The notes under the pieces: model-generated | Database searches by the model: none | The model's input: the letters and a program-made list of their open reading frames with translations, nothing else | Told to the model about the DNA's origin: nothing | Source: Sulfolobus acidocaldarius SUSAZ | GTDB taxonomy: Archaea > Thermoproteota > Thermoprotei_A > Sulfolobales > Sulfolobaceae | Direction of reading: 5' to 3' | NCBI GenBank assembly: GCA_000508305.1 | Contig: CP006977.1 | Coordinates: forward strand, 62,001 to 126,000 | Length of the DNA: 64,000 nucleotides | Program-made: the position numbers and the translations under genes | Shown: positions 44,793-54,562 of the stretch, piece after piece | How the letters are laid out: each line of letters starts with the position of its first letter | How positions within the stretch are numbered: position 1 is the first letter of the stretch

Positions 44793-45866
44793 TTATTGTC
44801 TTATAGATTTCCCTAACTCTTCAGCTAGTTTCAGTAATGCACCCATAGTATATCCAACATCTTTGTTATTTAGAGCACCTATCAGACCAAAAGTCCCAAC
44901 TGGCTTTACTGAGGGTAAATCGTTGACCCAGGCCTTAAGTGCAACTCCGAATTTTTGTGTAAATAACACTAGTCCATCTACTACTTGAGGATCACTGAAC
45001 ACTTCCATTACCTTTAGTAGCCTGTCTAATGCACCAGTTTTTTGTAAATATGTGAACCTTTCAAATAGTAAAAGTAAGGAGTTTATGTCAAGTTGTGATA
45101 TTGTTCCAATTACTTTTTCACTGGTGAGTTGTTTGAACAATGGTGATAACGATGTTAGTGCATTTATTGTGGACTCTAAGTCTATTGATTCAAGTAATTT
45201 AATGGTTTTCTCACTGGTTAGTTTTTCTATTACTGGCCATATTGCTTGTATTTTTGCTATTTGGTCCATTCCAAAGGATACAAGGGTATTTATAAGGTCG
45301 GATTTTTGAACAGCGTCTATAAGGTCTACCGCCTGTTGAATAAGGTTTATCATTGCATCTAGTTGACCCTTTTTCTCCATTTCATCAACTAATGACGCCG
45401 TCTTATTGAGTACTGGTGCTAGCTTTTGAACGGAGTCCATTAATGAGTCTAGGTTAAGACTTTCAATTGTTTTAATTGTCTTATCATTTGCTAGCTTCTG
45501 GACTAAAGGTAAATATTTTTCAAGCACGTTTAGAAGATTATCCACATCTAAGGTCTGATAGAAAGTTAGGGCTCTCTCACTGGTTAGTTTTTCTATTACT
45601 GGCCATATTGCTTGTATTTTTGCTATTTGGTCCATTCCAAAAGACATTACCGCATTGATCAGATCAGCCTTTTGAACAGCATCTACCACTTCAACAGCCT
45701 GATCCAACATGCTTAGCATTGTATCTAACTGACCCTTCCTATCCATCTCATTTAGTTTTTCCGTGAGTTTTTCTATAGTAGAAAGCGAATCGACCAGTTT
45801 TGATATTCTTTGCATATTTTCAGGCGAAACAAGCTTTTCTAACGGATCTTCAAACATCTGAGACAA
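44793..45866 (-). CDS. DUF1641-like helical-repeat protein with internal duplication
   Basis: 357 residues, almost all helix, with no membrane segments. The C-terminus ([30 protein letters not shown]) matches the DUF1641 pattern of proteins that often sit beside formate dehydrogenase or oxidoreductase genes; function unknown. Residues about 55-100 and 177-222 repeat QAV(E/D)xxDAVQKxDLIN...[22 protein letters not shown] nearly identically, offset 122 residues. The gene stands alone, with tusA on the other side converging from 66 bases away. Confidence 0.65.
   Translation of the reverse strand: MSQMFEDPLEKLVSPENMQRISKLVDSLSTIEKLTEKLNEMDRKGQLDTMLSMLDQAVEVVDAVQKADLINAVMSFGMDQIAKIQAIWPVIEKLTSERALTFYQTLDVDNLLNVLEKYLPLVQKLANDKTIKTIESLNLDSLMDSVQKLAPVLNKTASLVDEMEKKGQLDAMINLIQQAVDLIDAVQKSDLINTLVSFGMDQIAKIQAIWPVIEKLTSEKTIKLLESIDLESTINALTSLSPLFKQLTSEKVIGTISQLDINSLLLLFERFTYLQKTGALDRLLKVMEVFSDPQVVDGLVLFTQKFGVALKAWVNDLPSVKPVGTFGLIGALNNKDVGYTMGALLKLAEELGKSIRQ
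45209..45275 (-). repeat. Internal direct repeat, copy 1 (67 bp identical to 45575-45641)
   Basis: 67 identical bases inside the DUF1641-like gene, 366 bases from its partner. Identity extends over third codon positions, so it is a DNA-level repeat and not only protein conservation. Confidence 0.85.
45575..45641 (-). repeat. Internal direct repeat, copy 2 (67 bp identical to 45209-45275)
   Basis: Second copy in the same gene. The 366-base spacing is an exact multiple of three, so recombination between the copies would remove 122 codons without a frameshift. Confidence 0.85.
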
Positions 45867-46050
45867 CTTTAATCTCCATATGTTTATTTGTATGCCATTT
45901 TATATCTTTTAATACAAATCTATGTGGAATTTTCGATATTTCCGTTTTCGTATAGAGTAGTGTTCGCGTACATTTGTATCCTTAACTATTCTAGTCCGTA
46001 TGTAATACTCTAAATTTTTCCAGCAAACTCAACTTATTAAAGTTAAATAT

Positions 46051-46509
46051 TCAATGCGTAGATTCAGTTGTTTTCTTTTCTTTCATCAATCTCCTAAGCC
46101 AATTTAACACTTCCTCGTCATTATTATTTGATAAGTATTGTAGGTATCTTTCTAGGAATAATTCGTAGGAATTAACGTTATACGTTTCCCTTATCCCTTT
46201 TAATGACGGAATCCTGCCGATCTTAAACGTATATGATGTGTTTTTCCTCTTGGTAAACGTAATAACGGTAGTAAGTTTATCTGTGATTACTATTCTGGCT
46301 ATTATATTACTGAGAAAGGATAATGAGAATATAGTCTCATCCTTATTGCATGTAAATACGACGTTGTCATCAAATACTTTTAGTAAATTTTTCTCTTTTT
46401 TCTCCTTTACTATTACGTATCCCTGTTTTTCCAATTCCCTCTTTATCTGCTCTACATCTCTACTCTTCATCAATTCTTTTTCTTCAACCAGTATCCCGGG
46501 AAAATACAC
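46051..46509 (-). CDS. Hypothetical protein, 152 residues
   Basis: Not recognised. N-terminal helix with SRDVEQIKRELEKQGYVIVKEKK, a central beta-rich stretch with TDKLTTVITFTKRKNTSYTFKIGRIPSL, and a helical C-terminus ending KEKKTTESTH. No membrane segments. A single gene with short spacers on both sides; it lies before the second Lrs14-like gene in divergent orientation, so it may be controlled by it. Confidence 0.55.
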   Translation of the reverse strand: MYFPGILVEEKELMKSRDVEQIKRELEKQGYVIVKEKKEKNLLKVFDDNVVFTCNKDETIFSLSFLSNIIARIVITDKLTTVITFTKRKNTSYTFKIGRIPSLKGIRETYNVNSYELFLERYLQYLSNNNDEEVLNWLRRLMKEKKTTESTH

Positions 46510-46643
46510 ATAAATTAATAGCCACGGTTGTTTTTTTATTTATCTATACATATTCACATGAAAATTATTGTGAATAATAAGGTATTCATAAATTTTCTTT
46601 TTTAAACAATTTAAACTATCCCTATACCTTAAAAAAGAGAAAA

Positions 46644-46668
46644 ACATACAAATGATAAATATGTATGT
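46644..46668. promoter_or_regulatory. 7-bp inverted repeat in the divergent promoter region of the second Lrs14-like gene
   Basis: ACATACA (46644-46650), 11-nt spacer, TGTATGT (46662-46668), with a TATA-like TTTAAATATGAG just downstream and the Lrs14 ATG at 46726. Candidate operator for autoregulation; its sequence differs from that at 15201-15226 upstream of the paralogue, which would let each protein act on its own gene. Confidence 0.45.
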
Positions 46669-46725
46669 ATCTCGATTTACTTTTTAATGAAAAGATTTAA
46701 ATATGAGTATTTAAAATGAATTAAT

Positions 46726-47136
46726 ATGGAAATGGGATCTAGTAGATTTAATATTGAGTTTGAGCCAGCTAAAGTTAGACTACCATCTGGAAAGGAAATA
46801 AGATTAATTGAAGCATTGAAGTTCTGCTATGACATATCAGATACAGATTTTCAGGTATTAAAAGCACTAATAGGAAGTGATGGAAAAAATGAGGACGATT
46901 TAGCACAACAATTGAAATTATCTAAAGCCTCCATAAACAGGAGTGTAAATAAGTTAGTTTCTTTGGGTTTTGTAGAGAGGATGAAGGACGTATCCTCCAA
47001 GGGAGGTAGACCAAAATATATTTACAGAAGTATACCAGTTGATAAATTGATAGAGAGAATCACAGAGGACTTTAAACGATGTGCTGAGCTATTCGGAGCA
47101 GTTTTACCCAAAGAATTAAAGTTTAGCCAGCAATGA
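46726..47136 (+). CDS. Lrs14-like winged-helix transcription regulator (paralogue of 15252-15632)
   Basis: 136 residues from ATG 46726 (ATG 46732 also possible). Shares with the other copy: LPSGK near 21, the FCYD(I)[11 protein letters not shown] helix, [25 protein letters not shown], and the GGRPKYIYR wing. Small dimeric archaeal regulator; members influence archaellum and biofilm genes in S. acidocaldarius. It precedes the epimerase gene by eight bases on the same strand, so the two are probably co-transcribed. Confidence 0.85.
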   Translation: MEMGSSRFNIEFEPAKVRLPSGKEIRLIEALKFCYDISDTDFQVLKALIGSDGKNEDDLAQQLKLSKASINRSVNKLVSLGFVERMKDVSSKGGRPKYIYRSIPVDKLIERITEDFKRCAELFGAVLPKELKFSQQ

Positions 47137-47144
47137 TTTAGCAT

Positions 47145-48083
47145 GTGAAGATATTAATCACAGGTTTAGGATTTATTTCAACAAATGTAGCTTACTTTTT
47201 ATCTCCGAAACATGACATAAAAATTACTTATAGGAGCCTTAATCCTGTTAAAGAGTTATATACTAAGATCCTAGAAGAAAAAGGCGTAGAGACAACAAAA
47301 CTTGATGTAATTAATGAAACACAGAAATTGGAGGAGTTAGTAAAATCCAACGATCTAGTGATAAATTTCGTGGGAGATATTCAAGGGGACGAGAAAGTAT
47401 TGTACACGGCTAACGTCGAAGTTCCATCAATTATAGCGCAGGCGTCCAAAAAGTACAATAAGGTTATGATTCATGCAAGTGGTTCTACATATGGTGTAAC
47501 AGGAAAAGTAAATATTGAAGAACATCATGGTGATGGTTTAAGCCCATCAACTGCTTTTGAGAAAACTAAGCTACAAGGTGAGAAAGAGATATTGAACATA
47601 CTGGGTAAGAATGCCATTATACTAAGACCTACACTAGTATACGGGAGATTTAACGCTCATGTACAGTTCGTCACAATCTATAAGTTAGTTAAGCTGGGAA
47701 TAATTCCGAAGCTAGAAATACAATTTCAACCTGTTAGTGCTAGATACATGGCTTTTCTCATTGACTCTATAGCTAATGGTAAACTTCCCTCCAGAAATTA
47801 CTTTTATGCTACTGAATGTTCCCTTGTAAAGTTATCTGAATTCTTCCAGATTTATGCCTCAGCAATTAACAAGAAGGGTATACAAATTCCTATACCGAAT
47901 AAGTTGGCCGAAATTGCTTTGCCTAAAGAGGTTAAGTCCTTATTAAAATATGCCGGAACGGTCTATGATTGTAGGGTAATGAAGGAATATATTTCCAATA
48001 TGGAGTTTGACAGGGAAGAAGTTATTGAAAATGCTAAGTTTCTCTTAATGTTAGATAAAAATAAAATACTGATTCCCACGTAA
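47145..48083 (+). CDS. NAD-dependent epimerase/dehydratase-like (extended SDR)
   Basis: 312 residues, GTG start. Rossmann motif MKILITGLGFISTNVAYFL at the N-terminus, VINFVGDIQGD near 76, HASGSTYGVTG near 107 and YGxxxK-like activity region, where Lys in TAFEKTKLQGEKEIL (about residue 137) follows a Phe instead of Tyr. ILRPTLVYGRFNAHVQFV near 170 resembles the NDUFA9-type atypical SDR group. The Tyr of the catalytic YxxxK is not clear, so activity could differ. Co-transcribed with Lrs14. Confidence 0.75.
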   Translation: MKILITGLGFISTNVAYFLSPKHDIKITYRSLNPVKELYTKILEEKGVETTKLDVINETQKLEELVKSNDLVINFVGDIQGDEKVLYTANVEVPSIIAQASKKYNKVMIHASGSTYGVTGKVNIEEHHGDGLSPSTAFEKTKLQGEKEILNILGKNAIILRPTLVYGRFNAHVQFVTIYKLVKLGIIPKLEIQFQPVSARYMAFLIDSIANGKLPSRNYFYATECSLVKLSEFFQIYASAINKKGIQIPIPNKLAEIALPKEVKSLLKYAGTVYDCRVMKEYISNMEFDREEVIENAKFLLMLDKNKILIPT

Positions 48084-48084
48084 A

Positions 48085-48888
48085 CTATGAAAATCTTTTT
48101 CTTATTTCATTATAATCTTCGTCCCTCAGGTCAAATTTCATAACATCAGCTATTTCATCAATATGTGTTTTCTGTACGGCTTTTGGTATAGGTATTGATC
48201 TTCTCTTTAGATATGCTAATGCAACTTGTGCCTGCGTCTTGCCATATTTTAGTGCGATATCCTTCAACCTTGATTCTGAGGATATAGATCCCTGACCTAA
48301 AGGAGAGTACGCAATTATTGTTACTTTATTCTTCTCGGCAAACGGAATAACGTCTCTTTCTGGTGTTAGCCTATATATACTGTACTGAATTTGATTTGCT
48401 ACTATTTCGTATTTCTTGGTGGAGTGTATGGCTTGGTCAAGCAACTTTACATCAAAATTACTAACTCCAATACATCTGACAACTCCCATATCAATTAGTT
48501 TCTCCATTGCCGATATTGTCTCCTCAACCTTCACATCGGGATTAGGCCAGTGGATCAGATAAAGATCTATATATTTGGTGTTTAATCTCTTCAAACTAGC
48601 TAGCGCTGACTTTATTGTATCATCATATTTAAGGTGATTGGGCCATACTTTTGTGGTTATAAAGAGGGACTCCCTATCAAAGTCAGCCACGGCTTTACCA
48701 ACTATTTCTTCTGTATGTCCTCCTCCATACATCTCTGCGGTATCGATTAGGTTTATTCCTTTATTTATAGCATATTTTATTGCTTCAATGTAAAGATTAT
48801 CGTTCCCGTGACCTGGAGTCCAATAATCTCCTCCCATTTTCCAAGTACCTAAACCTATACTACTAATTTTTTTATCACACAAGTTCAT
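48085..48888 (-). CDS. Aldo/keto reductase
   Basis: 267 residues. Catalytic tetrad: Asp49-Tyr54 in DTAEMYGGG, Lys79 in ITTKVWPNHL, His112 in LYLIHWPNP. NADPH-binding IPIPKAVQKTHIDEIADVM near 230 indicates an AKR. Converges with the epimerase (two bases apart) and overlaps the flavoprotein gene upstream by four bases (ATGA), suggesting a two-gene redox operon. Aldehyde or ketone substrate unknown. Confidence 0.9.
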   Translation of the reverse strand: MNLCDKKISSIGLGTWKMGGDYWTPGHGNDNLYIEAIKYAINKGINLIDTAEMYGGGHTEEIVGKAVADFDRESLFITTKVWPNHLKYDDTIKSALASLKRLNTKYIDLYLIHWPNPDVKVEETISAMEKLIDMGVVRCIGVSNFDVKLLDQAIHSTKKYEIVANQIQYSIYRLTPERDVIPFAEKNKVTIIAYSPLGQGSISSESRLKDIALKYGKTQAQVALAYLKRRSIPIPKAVQKTHIDEIADVMKFDLRDEDYNEIRKRFS

Positions 48889-50129
48889 TTTAGTTCCCTC
48901 ATTATTTCATTTATTGTTTCCAGATAAGAAGGATGCGGGAATGGATACTCTGCAAGTTCTTTTACTTTAATGTTATATCTTATAGCTAATCCTAATACAC
49001 TTACAATTTCCTCTGCTCTTTCAGAAAACGCAACGGCCCCAATTACTCTGTCATCCTCCACACAAACTTTAACAAATCCTTCTGTCTCCTTCTCTGCGAT
49101 AGCTCTCGTTAATGATGCCATATTCAATTTAACACATTTGCCTCTCGTTGTATCCCCCACATATGCTATTTGAGGTTTAGTGTAAATCACTTTTACTATG
49201 CCATCACTTCTGTACTTCGAGGCTATTCCAGATGCATTATATCCTGCAGTTATTCCTTTGCTTATAGCCTCATGAGCAGTAAAGCTTCCTGTGACATCTC
49301 CTGCTGCATATACTCCTCTAATTTCAGTCTCCATAAACTCATTTACTTTTATCCATTTATCATGAGGTACTTCTTCGAAGCCGTTAACATTTGCTGTCCT
49401 TCCAAAACTCATTAAAATTATATCAGCTTCTATTTCTTTTCCGTCATCTAGAATAACTTTATTCTTATCAATCTTCTTAACTTCTTTACCTAGGAGGAGA
49501 TTAAACCCCATCCTTCTAAAGGTATATGTAACAGAGTTACGAAGATCAGGATCATGTCTAGGGAGAAGTAAATTCTCCTTTTCTACTACCAAAATCTCTT
49601 TACCTAATGCCCTAAGTAGCCATCCGTATTCAACTCCTCCTACGCCTCCTCCTATAATTACCACTCTTTGAAAGTCTCTATCTAGGTAAGGTAAATCATC
49701 TGATGCAATTGAGCCTTGAACCTGTGGCTTTAGCGTACCTGTGGCAATAATTATCTTATCAGAACTTAGGGTCTGCCCATTAACTTCTACTGAATTTCCC
49801 TTTAATATTGCTCTCCCATGTATAATATCTACGTTGTATTTTTCCAGCATGTACTCGGTACCCTTACTTACCCTGTTTACTGCATTTATGCCCAGTTCAC
49901 TAATTTCTTTAAAGTTGAATTCTATTTTACTACTACCCTTTACCTTTTCAATGCTTGAGGATAGAATTAAGGGGTGTAACATGGCTTTTGATGGTATGCA
50001 TCCGTAAAGTACACAGGTCCCTCCGAGCCTGTCCTCTTTTTCTACTAAAATGACCTTATTTCCTAGTGAGGAAGATGTTATAGCTGAGTAAAGCCCTGCA
50101 GGACCTGAACCAATTACGGTAATTCGCAT
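48885..50129 (-). CDS. Dihydrolipoamide dehydrogenase-like flavoprotein
   Basis: 414 residues, shorter than typical Lpd (about 460). FAD motif VIGSGPAGLYSAI, redox Cys pair GGTCVLYGCIPSK near 42-50, NAD motif VIIGGGVGGVEYGWLLRALGK near 150, TEIRGVYAAGDV near 285, and C-terminal FPHPSYLETI with the active His near 403. The disulfide, FAD and NAD sites are all present, so an NAD(P)H:disulfide oxidoreductase is expected. Coupled to the aldo/keto reductase. Confidence 0.9.
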   Translation of the reverse strand: MRITVIGSGPAGLYSAITSSSLGNKVILVEKEDRLGGTCVLYGCIPSKAMLHPLILSSSIEKVKGSSKIEFNFKEISELGINAVNRVSKGTEYMLEKYNVDIIHGRAILKGNSVEVNGQTLSSDKIIIATGTLKPQVQGSIASDDLPYLDRDFQRVVIIGGGVGGVEYGWLLRALGKEILVVEKENLLLPRHDPDLRNSVTYTFRRMGFNLLLGKEVKKIDKNKVILDDGKEIEADIILMSFGRTANVNGFEEVPHDKWIKVNEFMETEIRGVYAAGDVTGSFTAHEAISKGITAGYNASGIASKYRSDGIVKVIYTKPQIAYVGDTTRGKCVKLNMASLTRAIAEKETEGFVKVCVEDDRVIGAVAFSERAEEIVSVLGLAIRYNIKVKELAEYPFPHPSYLETINEIMRELK

Positions 50130-50265
50130 ACATATTCTTGTCCTCTATAATTTAAAAATTAATTTCAATTACCTATGTTTTGGTACTTTGGTTTTTAATT
50201 TGTAGTTAAAATGATTAAAATACAGTATAATAAAGTTTATAATCCAGTTTATTGAATATCTTATT

Positions 50266-51552
50266 ATGTCCATAATCGAAGAAGCTAGGAGAGGAATATT
50301 AACAGATGAAATAAAGAGCATTAGTAAGTTAGAGAAAGTTTCTCCTGAAAAAGTAAGAAAAAGGATAGCTGAAGGTAAAATAATGTTACTTAGAAATGTT
50401 AAGAGACCTAGTAAAAAGTTAGTACCCATAGGTAAAGGTCTAATGACTAAGATAAACATCAATATTGGGACATCTAGTGAGGTAATTGATTTAAACATGG
50501 AGCTAGAGAAAGTTAAGATATCGAACAAGTGGGGAGATACTTTAATGGACTTATCCACTGGAGGGGACATAGACGAAATAAGGAGAAAAATTATAGATAA
50601 AAGCGACCTTCCTGTAGGTACGGTGCCAGTATATCAGGCGTTTATACAGTCCTTCAAGAAGAAAAGCGGAGGAGCTTACTTCAGCGAAGATGAACTTCTA
50701 AGTATAGTTGAAAGACAACTGAAAGATGGTGTGGCGTTCATGACAATTCATGCAGGTTTAACAAAAGAACTCGCTATTAGAGCTCTTAAGAGTGATAGAG
50801 TTATTCCGATAGTTTCTAGAGGAGGAGATATGATTGCAGGATGGATAATACATAATGGGAAAGAAAATCCATATCGAACTAACTGGAAATATTTATTAGA
50901 GCTTTTTAAAGAATATGATGCTACCATATCTCTGGGAGACGCATTAAGACCAGGCGCAATTGCGGACGCTCATGACGAGTTTCAGATAGGGGAGTTAATA
51001 GAAACTACTAGACTTGTAAAAGATGCTATTAGTAACGGAGTTCAGGTTATGGTTGAAGGTCCCGGTCACGTTCCATTAAACGAAGTGGCATGGGATGTGA
51101 AACTAATGAAAAAGCTAACCGGAGGCGTTCCATACTATGTGTTAGGACCTTTAGTAATTGATGTTGGCGCACCATATGATCATATAGCCTCTTCCATAGG
51201 GGCTGCAATAGCCTCAGCTGCGGGAGCAGATCTACTGTGTTATCTTACACCTGCAGAGCATCTCAGTTTACCGAATCCTAAGCAAGTTGAAGAAGGAGCT
51301 ATAGCATATAGGATAGCAGCTCATGCAGGAGATATAGTGAAATTAGGCAAGAAAGTTAGGAAATGGGATAATGAAGTAAGCCACTACAGGGGTAAACTGG
51401 AGTGGGATAAAATGATAGAGAAGCTTATTGATCCTAAGCAGGCTTACAGGGTTTATACTCAGTTTGGTGAACCCAATGTTAAAGCCTGTACTATGTGTGG
51501 TGGGTATTGTCCAATGATGTGGGCTATGGAACAGGTTAAGAAGATTGGTTGA
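50266..51552 (+). CDS. thiC: Phosphomethylpyrimidine synthase ThiC
   Basis: 428 residues. Radical SAM enzyme converting AIR to HMP-P for thiamine. Motifs: [57 protein letters not shown] and a C-terminal cluster CTMCGGYC, whose spacing is CX2CX3C instead of the bacterial CX2CX4C. A TATA-like TTTATAAT at 50238-50245 places a leaderless start at the ATG. No TPP riboswitch is visible upstream. The TGA stop lies in a target site (TTGAC) for the adjacent mobile element. Confidence 0.93.
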   Translation: MSIIEEARRGILTDEIKSISKLEKVSPEKVRKRIAEGKIMLLRNVKRPSKKLVPIGKGLMTKININIGTSSEVIDLNMELEKVKISNKWGDTLMDLSTGGDIDEIRRKIIDKSDLPVGTVPVYQAFIQSFKKKSGGAYFSEDELLSIVERQLKDGVAFMTIHAGLTKELAIRALKSDRVIPIVSRGGDMIAGWIIHNGKENPYRTNWKYLLELFKEYDATISLGDALRPGAIADAHDEFQIGELIETTRLVKDAISNGVQVMVEGPGHVPLNEVAWDVKLMKKLTGGVPYYVLGPLVIDVGAPYDHIASSIGAAIASAAGADLLCYLTPAEHLSLPNPKQVEEGAIAYRIAAHAGDIVKLGKKVRKWDNEVSHYRGKLEWDKMIEKLIDPKQAYRVYTQFGEPNVKACTMCGGYCPMMWAMEQVKKIG

Positions 51553-51553
51553 C

Positions 51554-51901
51554 AAAGAATCGGCAAGCCTTGTCTTTTAAGGCGGGGTGAGGTTTTTATA
51601 GTATCGTTAAGATGTTAAATTTGGTTAAAATGACGCGTGAGGAAACCCATGGAAATGGGTTATATTAGTTCAATTAAGTGTCCTCATGCTGAAAAACAAT
51701 ATCCTTGAGTCTCAAGGAGGGTGGAATGAGGGTTTGACCAGAGGGATAGGGGTAAAGTGGTTGAAGACCTAGCCTTTGGTTTACCGCTGGATGTGTGGAG
51801 TGGGTGATACTCACTAGTTATGAGACGATGAGGGTGAAGGCGGTAAATCATAAACCTGTGAATCGCTCTAAAGGAACCCTTTAGGGCGGGGAGGAGGTCA
51901 G
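51554..51901 (+). mobile_element. 348-bp non-autonomous IS200/IS605-type element, related to the pstB copy
   Basis: Begins AAAGAATCGGCAAGCC after TTGAC (51549-51553) and ends GGGCGGGGAGGAGGTCAG at 51901. The left hairpin is CCTTGTCTTTTAAGGCGGGG and the right contains CCCTTTAGGGCGGGG. It has no intact frame for TnpB; a short frame near the right end (about 51793-51885) ends close to the terminal hairpin and may be a decayed tail. Internal hairpins include AACCCAT-GGAA-ATGGGTT. Probably moved in trans or dead. Confidence 0.8.
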
Positions 51902-51954
51902 AAACAAAAAGATATCAATACACTTTTTTAGTATCTGTTATTTATCTTCCTATT

Positions 51955-52809
51955 ATGTTAAAAGGCTCCATAATAACAGTCCTTGCTTCAACAGAGACTG
52001 ATGCTCTGAATGTAGCTGAAAGATTGGGTAAAAGGGTTGAGTCAAGTATTTACTATAAGAAGTTTGGTGAGCATATCAGATCTATTCTTGTCCCTCAAAA
52101 GTTACTCGATCAGGCTGAGGCACTAAGTATATCATCTGCATTTTACTTGAAAATGAGCCAAATAACTTCTGTTGAGGGAGAATTCGCTTTACTAGCAGAG
52201 GCTTCAGGATTAAAAGGTGTGGTACTCCCTCCAGAAGATAGTTCTGCATTTGAAAAAATCTTCAAGGATTTATCAATAGTTTCAATGGTTACTAATGAAT
52301 TTAAGGAAACAGATGGGGATTTGAATGATAGGGGTTATGTTTACGTTGATAGGGCATTTAATGTCAAGGGTGTCGGTACAGTAGTTTTAGGCTTTTCGCT
52401 TACAGAAGTTAGACCTCATGACAAGTTGATAGCTTTGCCAATGAAGAAGGAGGTAGAGGTTAAAAGTATACAAGTTTTAGACGAAGATCAGGAAGGGGTT
52501 TTGCCAGGTGTTAGAATAGGCTTTGCATTAAAGAATGTAAAGATCGAAGATATAGAAGGGGTAACAGCGTTGGTAAAGCCTAACATTAAGTTGATTAACT
52601 CAATTCAAGGATTTACGAAGTTCAAGTGGACTTCAGATACGGATTCAGTTCATGTAGTAGCAGGTGGCATTAAGACAATAGGAAAGATTGATAATAATAT
52701 CATTACGTTAAAAGAAGAAATCCCTATAACTGTAGGAAGAGCTATCTTATTAAATCTTAATGCTAAGCCTAAGAGTTCTAGGGTATATGGATATGCAGAG
52801 ATCAAGTAA
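51955..52809 (+). CDS. SelB/EF-Tu-like protein lacking the GTP-binding loop
   Basis: 284 residues. The N-terminal about 105 residues keep an alpha/beta pattern but have no G1 GxxxxGK(S/T), DxxG or NKxD motif. Residues about 120-200 match translation-factor domain 2 (RAFNVKGVGTVVLGFSLTEVRPHDKLIALP, VEVKSIQVLDEDQEGVLPGVRIGFAL), and 205-284 look like domain 3. The pattern resembles archaeal aSelB-related proteins that have lost GTPase activity. Function unknown; a role as a translation or RNA-binding scaffold is possible. ATG 51955, likely leaderless. Confidence 0.7.
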   Translation: MLKGSIITVLASTETDALNVAERLGKRVESSIYYKKFGEHIRSILVPQKLLDQAEALSISSAFYLKMSQITSVEGEFALLAEASGLKGVVLPPEDSSAFEKIFKDLSIVSMVTNEFKETDGDLNDRGYVYVDRAFNVKGVGTVVLGFSLTEVRPHDKLIALPMKKEVEVKSIQVLDEDQEGVLPGVRIGFALKNVKIEDIEGVTALVKPNIKLINSIQGFTKFKWTSDTDSVHVVAGGIKTIGKIDNNIITLKEEIPITVGRAILLNLNAKPKSSRVYGYAEIK

Positions 52810-52847
52810 GTTCATAAATATAAATATCATTGAATTCTATTATAAGT

Positions 52848-52905
52848 AGGGGTATCTAGCCCTCTGACTGCCTCGCAGAGGGCTGTGTGAGGAGGGCTTC
52901 CTGCC
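52848..52905 (+). ncRNA. GC-rich structured leader before pibD
   Basis: After TATAAATATCA (52818-52828, a fitting TATA box) the expected transcript starts about 52850 with an 8-bp perfect stem AGCCCTCT (52858-52865) / AGAGGGCT (52877-52884) and then GAGGAGGGCTTCCTGCC just before GTG 52906. The GC-rich patch stands out against AT-rich surroundings and many leaderless neighbours. It may be a leader RNA controlling pibD or an independent small RNA. Confidence 0.5.
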
Positions 52906-53616
52906 GTGAATTTGATATATCTACTGCAAATAGTCTTAACTTGCATAATGTTAGCTCATACATCTTATCTTGATATTAAAAAGAGAGAAGTAGACCTAAA
53001 AATATGGGCTATCTATGCCCCTCTAGTAATCTTCTTTGTATTCAATTATCCGCATCTTAATCTGTTTCTATATTTATACTCAGTTATAACTGTAAATTTA
53101 GTCATGTATTTCTTATACCGTTTCTCGATGATGGGAGGTGCAGATTTAATACTATCCATAATTCTATCTCTCAGTAATGCCACAACATATCCCATATTTT
53201 TCCCAAGTCTTTCATCAGAAGGCTTTGAGCCTTTTCTAATCATTTTGTACGGTTCTATAATCATACTCCTATCAGGCTTAGTCAATCTATTCAGGAACTT
53301 AAAGTATACAAAAGGTTATTCATTAATGGTAAGATTAAATCTCGCTATTTCTGCGAAGAGGATAAAAGTAAAAGATTTTCTATCTTCAAAATTTTTATTT
53401 CCATTAACAGTAATAGACGAAAAGGGAAACCAGAATATTAGAACTAGTTTTGATGTGGAAGAGGATGATGAAGAATGGAGAAAATTATATCGAGAATATG
53501 TCGAGAGGGGTTTAATCAAAGAGGAAGATTACATTTGGGTTATGTGGGGTGTTCCAGTGATTCCGTTTTTCTTCATAGGCTATTTAATAAGTCTTGTGAT
53601 GGGTTTTCCTATATAG
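52906..53616 (+). CDS. pibD: Archaeal prepilin peptidase PibD
   Basis: 236 residues. Membrane aspartyl protease that cleaves class III signal peptides of archaellins, pilins and sugar-binding proteins. Catalytic Asp23 (SYLDIKKREVD) and Asp80 (MMGGADLI) occupy the same positions as in studied Sulfolobus PibD. Hydrophobic segments at about 1-20, 34-50, 55-72, 80-100, 105-128 and 215-234, plus a cytoplasmic loop of about 75 residues. GTG 52906, following the GC-rich leader. The window's PstS has a matching class III-type signal. Confidence 0.92.
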   Translation: MNLIYLLQIVLTCIMLAHTSYLDIKKREVDLKIWAIYAPLVIFFVFNYPHLNLFLYLYSVITVNLVMYFLYRFSMMGGADLILSIILSLSNATTYPIFFPSLSSEGFEPFLIILYGSIIILLSGLVNLFRNLKYTKGYSLMVRLNLAISAKRIKVKDFLSSKFLFPLTVIDEKGNQNIRTSFDVEEDDEEWRKLYREYVERGLIKEEDYIWVMWGVPVIPFFFIGYLISLVMGFPI

Positions 53617-53683
53617 ACTATATAAAATATTTAGTCAAACTACGAATAGATTTTATAATTTAAGATTTAACAAATATAGTGAA

Positions 53684-54555
<872 letters not shown>

Positions 54556-54562
<7 letters not shown>

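Noticed and set aside
50130-50265. TPP riboswitch before thiC
   Set aside because: No thi-box CTGAGA/ACCTGA pattern was seen; a leaderless promoter explains the region.
50169-50570. 133-codon frame on the minus strand opposite thiC
   Set aside because: Most of it is antisense to the conserved ThiC N-terminus, with no family match; a shadow frame.
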